Shown: positions 1 through 6,033, counted from the stretch's first letter. The stretch is DNA of 6,033 bases from an uncultured Chlorobiaceae bacterium (GCA_903917955.1 CAIXCO010000368.1:1-6033); one strand, 5' to 3'. The notes: generated by a model not told the origin, from the letters alone. Numbers and translations are program-made.

Positions 1-728
1 ATGATTTTCAGGTTTTTCACGGGCTTGTCAAAAAAGAGATCCCTCGTTTCAGTGATATCAATCTTTTTGAAAAGATTCACATTAAAGTCGGAAGCAAGAC
101 GGTAGTTACTGCCAAAAAGTTTTTCAAGCGGATTGATCTGCACAAGAATCCCCTTGGCCACCAATTGGTTAAAAGTCCCTGAAATATAGTAGGCCGTATA
201 GAGCTGACCCTCCTGTTCCTGAATAAACTCATCGAGTACATCCACGGTTGCCATGAGTGATGAGACCTGACTGTTCAGCTTCTGGACATGACCCTTGAGG
301 GCACCGACCTCCCTGTCCTTGGTGTTGATTGCAATTTTCAGCTCAGAAACAAGCCGGTCAAGCGACTCTACACGATAGGACGAGGAACGGTTCTCCTCCT
401 CAAGTCTCCGTAGAAGATTTTTGCTTGAGACCAGTGAGGAATCAATAAAATGGATACTCGCCATAATATCCTTGCCGATTTGATCCACATTTGTCGTCTC
501 CTTGCCCTCAATCCCGGAAGAGAGTCGTTCAACAACAGCCTCTTTCTGCTGAATCCTGCCAAGATTTTTCTGTACCTGGGCAAGAATCGCCATCATCGAC
601 TCGACGTGCTCCTGCCGAGGATCCGGCTTTGGCTTCTCCGGGTTACACGAAGAGAGCAGAAGAAGAACTGCAAAAAAAACAACCCCGGCAACCTTCAGCC
701 GACTATCCCTTACAGCCATTGAATCCAT
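1..728 (-). CDS. Coiled-coil lipoprotein, C-terminus cut by window edge
   Basis: An open frame runs from the ATG at 728 to base 1 without a stop, giving 242 residues. The N-terminus has a basic start, a hydrophobic stretch (about residues 12-25) and a lipobox LSSC with the acylated Cys at 28, so it should be exported and lipid-anchored. A long, charged, heptad-like helix covers about residues 101-175. After it come LYTAYYISGTFNQLVAKGIL (176-195) and FKKIDITE (220-227). From memory this order (lipoprotein signal, coiled coil, then an 'AYY..GT...L...GI' and 'KIDI' segment) resembles a family of Bacteroidota lipoproteins, some named Cbp1-like adhesins; that link is not verified. I prefer ATG 728 because GAAGGG lies 8 nt upstream. 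ATG 719 is in frame but would place this motif 17 nt away. The start overlaps the hydrolase gene by 19 bp, which suggests translational coupling. The role is unknown. Confidence 0.82.
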   Translation of the reverse strand, partial: MDSMAVRDSRLKVAGVVFFAVLLLLSSCNPEKPKPDPRQEHVESMMAILAQVQKNLGRIQQKEAVVERLSSGIEGKETTNVDQIGKDIMASIHFIDSSLVSSKNLLRRLEEENRSSSYRVESLDRLVSELKIAINTKDREVGALKGHVQKLNSQVSSLMATVDVLDEFIQEQEGQLYTAYYISGTFNQLVAKGILVQINPLEKLFGSNYRLASDFNVNLFKKIDITETRDLFFDKPVKNLKI

Positions 729-1414
729 TGTTTTATCCCTTCTTTTGTACCATACCATCTGGTATGCGGTGTTGGAAGATGTCCTGCATCTGCAATAGTA
801 ACATTTTCAGCACCTTCAAGAAAACAGCTTTCTGCAGGAACAATCCCGTCTCCCCCCACCCTGCCATCCTCCTGAACGCTTCTATAACACTTGAAACACA
901 TTTTTTCAACAAAACCTCCCTGATCATTGCCATGATACTTATCGCAGACGACAGAAACAACACGACAACGCTCAAAAAAATCCTTTTGCAGATGGCTGAA
1001 AATAAAATCCGTCTTTATCTTCGCATATCGCTCATGAGTATGAAACGGTGTGCCCAAAGTAACCAGCTTCGAAACCCTCCCCCGGGTACGATAAACATCA
1101 CCCTGAAATGGCTCTTCAAGAAGATAAATCATCGCCACGGTTCCCCCGCCGCTGTGAGCCACAAGTGTCACCGGTTCATTGGGAAACTTCCGCTCCATCT
1201 CCCTGACTGCCCCGTCAACAGCCTTCATCACCCGGTTTGTTGATTGTTCCGGTGAAGGAGGAAACCCAGTCCAGTCAAAAAGCGTCACCGGTGCCACAGC
1301 AATCCGCTCTCTGGAAAGATAGCCTGCAAGCACCTCCTTCATCGGATCATAAAAGCTATCCCAGAAAAACACACCGGGAATAATCACTACAGGATTTTGC
1401 GATACCCCGTTCAT
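710..1414 (-). CDS. Alpha/beta-hydrolase, lipase/esterase class
   Basis: A 234-residue protein with a complete-looking alpha/beta-hydrolase triad: Ser88 in the nucleophile elbow VAHSGGG, Asp189 in GGDGIVP, and His212 in DAGHLP. An oxyanion-type strand VVIIPGVFFW is at residues 9-18 and LVTLGTPFHT at 117-126. There is no signal peptide or membrane segment, so it is probably cytoplasmic. The ending RWYGTKEGIKQWIQWL and the strand order recall, from memory, a lipase-like family of cyanobacteria and plastids whose members end in a similar WYG..E...QW motif. The natural ester substrate cannot be read from the sequence. The start is well fixed: an in-frame TGA lies 9 nt upstream of this ATG, and the next Met is at residue 24. 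No clear ribosome binding site precedes it. It lies 48 bp after pepA and overlaps the lipoprotein gene, so it is probably in the same transcript. Confidence 0.9.
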   Translation of the reverse strand: MNGVSQNPVVIIPGVFFWDSFYDPMKEVLAGYLSRERIAVAPVTLFDWTGFPPSPEQSTNRVMKAVDGAVREMERKFPNEPVTLVAHSGGGTVAMIYLLEEPFQGDVYRTRGRVSKLVTLGTPFHTHERYAKIKTDFIFSHLQKDFFERCRVVSVVCDKYHGNDQGGFVEKMCFKCYRSVQEDGRVGGDGIVPAESCFLEGAENVTIADAGHLPTPHTRWYGTKEGIKQWIQWL

Positions 1415-1462
1415 GAGAGTTCATGTTTATATTTGCACAAATGATACTGAAACGCTGCTTTT

Positions 1463-2974
1463 TTAAGCCAATTTTTTCAACACTTCAAGAAGCAGGCTGA
1501 CACCAAAACCAGTTCCCCCATTCACCTTGCCAGCACCCTTGGGCGCAAATGAAGGGCCGGCGATATCAATATGAGCCCAATTTTTATGACCATCAATAAA
1601 TTTTTCAAGAAATTTGGCCGCTGTAACCGTGCCCGCTCCACGCCCACCGGTATTATTAACATCGGCAACATCAGACTTTATCTGCTCGGCATAGAGATCC
1701 CAAAGCGGTAAACGCCACACTTTTTCGCCAGAGTGCTCGCCCGCCTGAAAAATAGCATCAGCCAGCTTGTCATTATTGCTGAAAAAACCGGCAACCGAAT
1801 AACCGAGCGCAACAATACAAGCTCCAGTCAGCGTCGCAATATCAATAATCACATCAGGCTGGTACTTCTCCTTTCCGTAGGTCAGAGCATCAGCAAGAAT
1901 CAGCCGACCCTCGGCATCGGTATTGCCAACCTCAACCGTAATCCCCGAATAGGTGGTGATAACATCTCCCGGTCGCTGAGCCGTAGGACCTGGCATATTG
2001 TCTGTCGCTGGAATCAACCCGATAATGTGCACAGGAAGACGAAGACGAGCTGCGGCCTCAATCGCCCCAAGAACGCTGGCAGCTCCCGACATATCCGACT
2101 TCATCTCACCCATATTTTCCGATGGCTTGAGCGAAATTCCGCCGGAATCGAAGGTGACTCCCTTGCCGACCAATGCAACAACGTTCTTTGCTTTCTCTTT
2201 TGGCTTGTACTCGAGAATAATAAAAGTTGGAGGATAATGGCTTCCTTTGTTGACCGCAAGCAGACCACCCATACCAAGAGCCTCTATCTCATGCTTGTGA
2301 AAAACCGTCACCTCATACCCGTATGTTTTGCCGGAGTCCTCTGCCGCTTTGGCAATATCGACAGCCTGTAGATAGTTCCCTGGAAGATTGACCAGATCCC
2401 TCGCCATTTTCTGGCACGCGCCAACAATCCGGCCCTCGGCAGCACCTTCCTCACTCTTCGCAACAGCTCCTGCAGTAACCCTCAGAAGAAGTTCACAAAT
2501 CCCTTTCGACGATTCACCCGACTCCTTTTTATCGAGCTTGCCACTTTTCAGGCGATCAAACCGGTATGAACCGCCATAACAGCCCTCAACAAAAGCAGCC
2601 ACAAGCGTTGCGACACTCTGCCCGATCGTAACAACAAGCACCTCGATACCTGAAAAGTCAACCGCAATGCTCTCGATCTTCATCTCCACAGCCCTGGATG
2701 CAAAAGAACGTGCCGCCTTCCGCCAATCATCAAGGGTTACTGTTTCTCCAAGCCCAAGCAGCGCGACCCTTGAAGCAGAGCACTTCCCACTCTCACCATA
2801 GGATACAACAATCTCACCAGCCTCAGCCTTGAAATCTTTCAAAACCTGGGCGTCAATACCTAAGGCAGCAAGCCTTGGTGCAGCCTCTTTTTCCAACTCA
2901 CCACTGCTGAACGGCAGGGCAAGAAAAGCGCTATCCACACCGGCAAGATCGCTTGTTGTTACTGTTATTTTCAT
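1463..2974 (-). CDS. pepA: Leucyl aminopeptidase, M17 family
   Basis: A 503-residue protein of the usual length for cytosol aminopeptidase, a two-metal enzyme that removes N-terminal residues (often Leu) from peptides and works as a hexamer in characterised members. The family signature NTDAEGRL is at 351-358. By comparison with E. coli PepA (offset +1) the metal ligands are Lys271, Asp276, Asp294, Asp353 and Glu355. The catalytic Lys283 and Arg357 are also present, so the enzyme should be active. The N-terminal half (about 1-190) is the variable macro-like domain and the C-terminal half is the catalytic domain. There is no signal peptide, so it is cytosolic. The ATG at 2974 gives a normal N-terminus (MKITVTTSDL), but no clear Shine-Dalgarno motif precedes it. 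It lies 34 bp after the DHH phosphoesterase gene and 48 bp before the hydrolase gene, on the same strand, and is probably co-transcribed with both. Confidence 0.97.
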   Translation of the reverse strand: MKITVTTSDLAGVDSAFLALPFSSGELEKEAAPRLAALGIDAQVLKDFKAEAGEIVVSYGESGKCSASRVALLGLGETVTLDDWRKAARSFASRAVEMKIESIAVDFSGIEVLVVTIGQSVATLVAAFVEGCYGGSYRFDRLKSGKLDKKESGESSKGICELLLRVTAGAVAKSEEGAAEGRIVGACQKMARDLVNLPGNYLQAVDIAKAAEDSGKTYGYEVTVFHKHEIEALGMGGLLAVNKGSHYPPTFIILEYKPKEKAKNVVALVGKGVTFDSGGISLKPSENMGEMKSDMSGAASVLGAIEAAARLRLPVHIIGLIPATDNMPGPTAQRPGDVITTYSGITVEVGNTDAEGRLILADALTYGKEKYQPDVIIDIATLTGACIVALGYSVAGFFSNNDKLADAIFQAGEHSGEKVWRLPLWDLYAEQIKSDVADVNNTGGRGAGTVTAAKFLEKFIDGHKNWAHIDIAGPSFAPKGAGKVNGGTGFGVSLLLEVLKKLA

Positions 2975-3008
2975 AGGAATTCAAAAATCAATGTTAACGG
3001 TAGTGCAG

Positions 3009-4067
3009 TTACGCTTTATTATTCTTAAGGAAGAGTCGCAAATCTTCAAGCAAGACCATCTGGGCCTTGTCGGAAGAGAACTGAAAAAGACACCCGGCAG
3101 CATTCATGTGACCGCCGCCCCCATACTTCTTGGCAAACTGATTGACATAGATCTCCCCGCGTGACCTGAAACTCGCCTTGGTTCTACCGTCCTGCATCTC
3201 GACAATAAGCACGGCAATACGAACCGAAGGAACACTGAGAAGATAACGAATGATAAGGTCGGTATCGAACAATTTGCTTCCCGTCGCCTTGATCATATCC
3301 TGTGAAATGAAGAGCCACGAAATATCTCCCTCATCAAGAATGGTAATTGCACTCAAGGCAGCACCAAGAAGTTTGAGCGCCGAGGTTGTCAAAGAGTTGT
3401 AGATCCTGTCATAAATTGCCGAAGCATCAGCTCCCTTCGCCACAAGATCTCCAGCAAGCCGATAGACATAGGGCGTTGTTTTGGGAAAACGGAATGAGCC
3501 GGTATCCGTCATGACGGCAACATAGAGCGCCTCGGCCACTTCCGGGGTAAAAAGCTCACGACCAAGCCGCTCCTGAAGCGCATAAATAAGACCATAAACA
3601 AGTTCACCGGTCGAAGATGCGTAGTTTTCACACACCATCACATCAGTAAAATCTTCCGGCTCAAGATGATGATCGACGCAGACAATTTTCAGGGCACCCA
3701 GCTCTTTTGCAAATTTTACATGAGGCCAAAGCGAACCCATCCTTTCATGCATGTTGGCGTCGAGCAAAAAAACAACATCACAGAGCGAGAGTTCCTGGAT
3801 GGCCTCCTCACTCTTCTTGTCAAAAAGGGTTATGGGATAAAGCTTCTTTAAAAAAAGGTAATTCGGAGGGACTTCCGTAGGGTTGACAATGGCAACCTCC
3901 TTGCCGAGCGACTTGAGCACCCTTGCAAGCGCAACCTCACTGCCGAGGCCATCACCATCAGAATTTTCATGGGTTGTAAAAACAAAATGCTGATTATCAA
4001 GGATCGCATCAATGACCGGAGACCATTCCGCGGCACTCAGCGTCCGACCATACTCTGGTACTATCAT
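3009..4067 (-). CDS. DHH/DHHA1 phosphoesterase (NrnA/RecJ-like)
   Basis: A 352-residue protein from the preferred ATG at 4067. The DHH motifs are complete: motif I HENSDGDGLG with His33, Asp37 and Asp39; motif II Asp103 in LLDAN; motif III Asp-His-His at 132-134; and motif IV Asp188 in TDTGSF. The C-terminal DHHA1 substrate-binding motif GGGGHMNAAG begins at about 316. Characterised relatives (NrnA) are Mn-dependent enzymes that degrade short RNA oligonucleotides and dephosphorylate pAp, and length and motif spacing fit that group better than full-length RecJ. The exact substrate is inferred. The frame is open 48 codons further, to an ATG at 4211, but that extension is poorly protein-like, partly from an A/T run, and would put motif I unusually far from the N-terminus. 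Neither start has a convincing ribosome binding site. It is the first gene of the minus-strand cluster. Confidence 0.9.
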   Translation of the reverse strand: MIVPEYGRTLSAAEWSPVIDAILDNQHFVFTTHENSDGDGLGSEVALARVLKSLGKEVAIVNPTEVPPNYLFLKKLYPITLFDKKSEEAIQELSLCDVVFLLDANMHERMGSLWPHVKFAKELGALKIVCVDHHLEPEDFTDVMVCENYASSTGELVYGLIYALQERLGRELFTPEVAEALYVAVMTDTGSFRFPKTTPYVYRLAGDLVAKGADASAIYDRIYNSLTTSALKLLGAALSAITILDEGDISWLFISQDMIKATGSKLFDTDLIIRYLLSVPSVRIAVLIVEMQDGRTKASFRSRGEIYVNQFAKKYGGGGHMNAAGCLFQFSSDKAQMVLLEDLRLFLKNNKA

Positions 4068-4207
4068 TAGAGGTTTGTAACTTAAAAAAAAGGTTCTATT
4101 TCCAGACTCACCTCCCCGCTGCTTTGAATCGGCTGTGGGGAGATTGTCGAAAGATAAAAGATAAACAGAGAAAACCGGCGGGAATATTTTTTGAAGGATG
4201 AATGAAC
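4068..4207 (-). promoter_or_regulatory. Leader/promoter region upstream of the DHH gene
   Basis: This 140-bp stretch lies between the broken histidine-kinase fragment A and the preferred DHH start. It should hold the promoter for the four-gene minus-strand cluster if that start is right. It contains an inverted repeat, CTCCCC at 4112-4117 and GGGGAG at 4137-4142 (19-nt loop), and an A/T run just before the start. On the minus strand a strong Shine-Dalgarno-like GGAGGTGA covers about 4108-4115, but no ATG, GTG or TTG follows at normal spacing, and it is about 41 nt from ATG 4067. No clear -35/-10 pair could be assigned. Confidence 0.35.
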
Positions 4208-4760
4208 TCATGAATCTATTTGTAAGCTTCCCTCAATGATAACTGGATTACTTGGTTGAGGCAGTGTAATGATAAAAACAGTGCCGCCTTCTGGCAAACA
4301 ATCTACAGTGAGGGTGCCTTCATGTTTATGGGTGATAATGTCATAACAGATGCTCAGCCCGAGTCCTCTTCCCTTCCCTTGGCCGGGATTTTTGGTGCTG
4401 AAAAAAGGCTCAAAAATATGCGTACGGATCTCTTGTGAGATGCCAGGCCCATCATCAGCAATTGAGCAGTAGATGTTTTTACTGTCAAACCATGTATGGA
4501 TGGTGATTTTACCATTGCCACTCCTCTTTTGTGAGGCAATGGCAGAAGCACTGTTGACGATCAGGTTGAGGACGACCTGATTGATCTGTTCCGGATTACA
4601 TCGTACCGGAGGCAACTCTTCAAGCTTTGTTTCTATATCCGCACAGTTATAATATTCATTACGCGTAAGTATGAGTGTATTACGGATTCCTCCGTTGATG
4701 TCAAACAGAATTTTTTTATCGGAGGCATCCCGGTTCGAGAAGCTCCTCATACTGTTTCTT
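4208..4760 (-). pseudogene. Histidine-kinase C-terminal fragment A (ATPase domain)
   Basis: About 180 residues match the end of a PAS-type sensor histidine kinase, from the tail of the dimerisation region (MRSFSNRD) through the HATPase_c domain. In the numbering of the open frame that starts at 4894, the N box INQVVLNLIVNSASAI is at 104-119, the G1 box DDGPGIS at 147-153 and the F box FEPFFSTK at 161-168. The G2 box reads GQGKGRGLGLS where copy B has GKGTGLGLH, i.e. two extra residues and Thr to Arg, which may disturb the ATP lid. The phospho-accepting His region and any sensor domain are missing. The upstream side joins a truncated tnpB in another frame near 4755. Local ATGs at 4750 and 4768 could allow a short product, but a functional kinase is unlikely. 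The stop TGA overlaps the ATG of the extended DHH frame (ATGA at 4208-4211), probably by chance. Confidence 0.8.
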
Positions 4761-4974
4761 TGAGCCATAGCATATCTTTTTCTTTTTTCCAGACAGGGAG
4801 CCAACCGTTCATACCGAAGTGGTTGGTATGTTGTATTCCTGCTTCGTGGTTCGCTCTCTGAATTGCAAGCGCTTTGTTCCAGACGTAACGGCACGAGCCA
4901 GCGATTCGTCGCATGAGCCGTTGTTGCTCCCCGTTTGGTTCAATCCGGAATTTGTATGCTTGCAAGAGTTTCAT
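4747..4974 (-). pseudogene. tnpB: TnpB N-terminal fragment, IS200/IS605 family
   Basis: 75 residues starting MKLLQAYKFRIEPNGEQQ, the typical beginning of IS605 OrfB/TnpB, followed by CRYVWNKALAIQRANHEAG and WLPVWKKEK...WLKET. This is the N-terminal helix-turn-helix/wedge part only. Full TnpB is usually about 370-410 aa, so the RuvC nuclease residues and zinc finger are lost and the protein cannot be an active RNA-guided nuclease. TnpB similarity seems to end at about 4753; the stop at 4747-4749 falls in kinase-derived sequence and is accidental. The same bases in another frame supply the first ~45 residues of the long open frame 4208-4894, which should not be annotated as one protein. No tnpA is present in the window. 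Confidence 0.85.
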
Positions 4975-4982
4975 ACTTTAAT

Positions 4983-4995
4983 ATAGGTAACCTAT
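4983..4995. repeat. Palindrome just upstream of the tnpB fragment
   Basis: ATAGGT at 4983-4988 and ACCTAT at 4990-4995 form a perfect 6-bp inverted repeat around a single base, 8 bp before the tnpB start codon on the minus strand. It may be a remnant of the left-end hairpin of the IS or a binding site; the sequence alone does not decide. Confidence 0.4.
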
Positions 4996-5040
4996 CCGCC
5001 AAAATTGTCGGTTTCTGTTTTAGTGAATAGCCTAAAAGGG

Positions 5041-5222
5041 GAATCAAGCAGAATGATTCGGAAGAAGCGTTATCCTTGTATTGAGGGTAATCTACGGGAG
5101 GGAGCCTTGTGGTCAACTCACGGTAGGACTTCCACCTCCAAGATTTTGCACATGCTGGGCGCACAAACAGGCCACTTGCAGTGGCCACGCTATCCATCCC
5201 CGCCCTAAAGGGCGAGGTTTTC
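5041..5222 (+). mobile_element. IS200/IS605 right-end-like region, possible omega-RNA remnant
   Basis: This segment shows no convincing gene but is rich in foldback structure on the plus strand. GAATCA/TGATTC pair at 5041-5046 and 5054-5059. GTGG/CCAC pair at 5109-5112 and 5132-5135. GGCCACT/AGTGGCC pair perfectly with a 3-nt loop at 5170-5186. The terminal hairpin CCCCGCCC-TAAA-GGGCGAGG is at 5198-5217 and is followed by TTTTCC. The last hairpin, preceded by CGCTATCCAT, has the form of the 3' end found after tnpB in many IS605-type elements (from memory). In intact elements this region also encodes the guide RNA of TnpB. Its direction (plus) is opposite to that of the neighbouring tnpB fragment (minus), so the two cannot be the normal halves of one undisturbed element. 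Exact boundaries are unknown. Confidence 0.55.
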
Positions 5223-5262
5223 CGCGAATTTTCGATAAAGTATAAATTTTTGGTTCTTCTTT

Positions 5263-5739
5263 TTGTCTTTAAACAAAGCTATTCAGGAATCCCTTGTCAT
5301 CGCAAAAAGCGAATACAACAACATTGCCATAGTTGACTTGACGCTTGAAGAACTTCCGCAACTTCTTTGCAATCCCTCACAGATCAATCAGGTTATCCTC
5401 AACCTGATCATCAATAGCAGCCATGCCATCCAGTCACAAAACAGGACGGGTCCTGGCCTGATAGAGATTAAAACATGGTCCACGAATGAAACAATCTTTT
5501 TTGCTATCACCGATGATGGCCCAGGAATTCCTGAAGAGATAAGAGCGAAGATATTTGACCCCTTTTTTACCACCAAAGAGCCCGGCAAAGGGACTGGACT
5601 CGGACTGCACATCTCCTACAACATTATCGTCAACAAACATCACGGAACCCTTTCCGTAGAATCTCCGCCTGAGGGAGGCACAACGTTTACCGTTTCACTA
5701 CCAATACGAATGACTTCGTCATCTCCTTCCGCATCCTGA
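5263..5739 (+). pseudogene. Histidine-kinase C-terminal fragment B (ATPase domain)
   Basis: 158 residues from a TTG codon, similar along its whole length to fragment A but on the opposite strand. The N box INQVILNLIINSSHAI is at 41-56, G1 DDGPGIP at 84-90, the F box IFDPFFTTK at 97-105 and G2 GKGTGLGL at 108-115, all intact. Unlike copy A it could still fold as an ATP-binding domain. It lacks the phospho-accepting His region and any sensor domain, and no Shine-Dalgarno motif precedes the TTG. An in-frame TAA lies at 5236-5238. In another frame the bases just upstream (about 5220-5234) read FREFS, resembling the conserved end of the dimerisation domain at the right distance but with a frameshift, so homology may extend to the IS end. 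It is best read as a pseudogene remnant; a short translated ATPase-only protein is possible but not supported. Confidence 0.8.
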
Positions 5740-5758
5740 AAAAGGTGCGCACAAGCCG

Positions 5759-5780
5759 GGCGTCATGAATGTTGAACGCC
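5759..5780 (+). terminator. Weak hairpin downstream of kinase fragment B
   Basis: GGCGT at 5759-5763 pairs with ACGCC at 5776-5780, with two further pairs across a bulged A, 20 bp after the fragment B stop. It is followed by ATTATATT rather than a run of T, so it is at best a weak terminator. Confidence 0.25.
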
Positions 5781-5827
5781 ATTATATTGGGCTGTGCGGG
5801 CCATATCCCTCTCTCGCAATAGTGTTG

Positions 5828-5899
5828 GATTGATAGATTGAATGATTGTAGGAACGATAGATTACTTGATTGTATGATTACTGGATTAAACGATCAATA
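5828..5899. repeat. Nine-unit degenerate 8-bp tandem array (GATTNNNN)
   Basis: Read from 5828 in steps of eight, the units are GATTGATA, GATTGAAT, GATTGTAG, GAACGATA, GATTACTT, GATTGTAT, GATTACTG, GATTAAAC and GATCAATA. Seven of nine begin with GATT and the other two differ by one or two bases. The phase is kept without any gap over 72 bp, while the second half of each unit varies. It is A/T-rich and lies in a gene-free stretch after kinase fragment B. It could be a decayed microsatellite or a row of protein-binding sites; nothing in the window decides between these. Confidence 0.7.
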
Positions 5900-6033
5900 A
5901 ATCCCCCCATTATAGGAAAACAAATCTGCTTTTGCGGTTTGTCCTGATACAGCAAAACCTCATCTCAACCAAAAGCTTGCATGGTTTTAACATGAATCAT
6001 CAGGTTTTTTCGGAAAAGCTATGAAGCTCCAGC

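Larger units (their letters stand above)
5740..6033. other. Gene-poor stretch to the right edge
   Basis: About 290 bp with no convincing coding sequence on either strand. It holds the weak hairpin at 5759-5780, the GATT octamer array at 5828-5899 and a 6-bp inverted repeat TTTTGC/GCAAAA (5930-5935 and 5952-5957). An ATG at 6021 is open for only four codons before the window ends, so it cannot be judged. Confidence 0.6.

Noticed and set aside
491..1243. 250-residue plus-strand open frame
   Set aside because: It lies antisense to the lipoprotein and hydrolase genes, has low-complexity composition and no recognisable motif, while the minus-strand genes show clear domains.
1733..2371. 212-residue plus-strand open frame opposite pepA
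   Set aside because: It is fully antisense to a complete, well-conserved aminopeptidase and has no protein-like features.
4940..5197. 85-residue minus-strand frame containing SLKQKPTILA, which hints at a TnpB tail
   Set aside because: Its end is the tnpB start region read in another frame, so the resemblance to a C-terminal TnpB tail is most likely chance.
5005..5208. 67-residue plus-strand open frame across the hairpin region
   Set aside because: It reads through the inverted repeats and the IS-end hairpin, with no ribosome binding site or known motif.
5828..5899. GATT array as a CRISPR array
   Set aside because: The 8-bp period has no conserved 20-40-bp repeat and no spacers.
5909..5914. 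TATAAT on the minus strand as a -10 box
   Set aside because: No reasonable -35 element lies at the right distance, and no minus-strand gene follows.
5992..6033. Possible gene starts at ATG 5992 and ATG 6021
   Set aside because: The first frame stops after ten codons. The second is open for only four codons before the window ends, and no clear ribosome binding site precedes it.

Overview
The window most likely comes from a green sulfur bacterium (Chlorobiaceae, Chlorobium/Pelodictyon type). This is inferred from the character of the encoded proteins and the moderate GC content; no database search was possible. It has two parts.

Left part, positions 1 to about 4067, all on the minus strand. 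Four closely spaced co-directional genes run right to left: a DHH/DHHA1 phosphoesterase of the NrnA/RecJ-like type (352 aa from the preferred start), an M17 leucyl aminopeptidase (pepA, all metal ligands present), an alpha/beta-hydrolase of the lipase class (Ser-Asp-His triad visible), and a coiled-coil lipoprotein that runs off the left edge. Gaps are 34 bp and 48 bp, and the last two genes overlap by 19 bp. They are probably co-transcribed, but no shared pathway is obvious beyond turnover of oligonucleotides, peptides and lipids.

Right part, positions 4068 to 6033. This is a rearranged accessory patch. Two paralogous, truncated histidine-kinase ends (ATPase domain only) lie back to back. 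Copy A (minus) and copy B (plus) have their broken N-terminal sides facing each other. Between them is IS200/IS605 debris: the first ~74 codons of a tnpB on the minus strand, and a right-end-like hairpin region on the plus strand. Neither kinase piece keeps the phospho-accepting His region or a sensor domain. Copy A also has an altered G2 box. The long open frame at 4208-4894 is a chimera: its first ~45 residues are out-of-frame tnpB.

The last ~300 bp hold no convincing gene. They contain a run of nine 8-bp units, seven of them starting with GATT, which nothing else in the window explains.

I see no complete new defence or mobile system. The points most worth checking are the mirror-image kinase/IS junctions, the orphan IS605 end (possible guide-RNA remnant) and the GATT octamer array.
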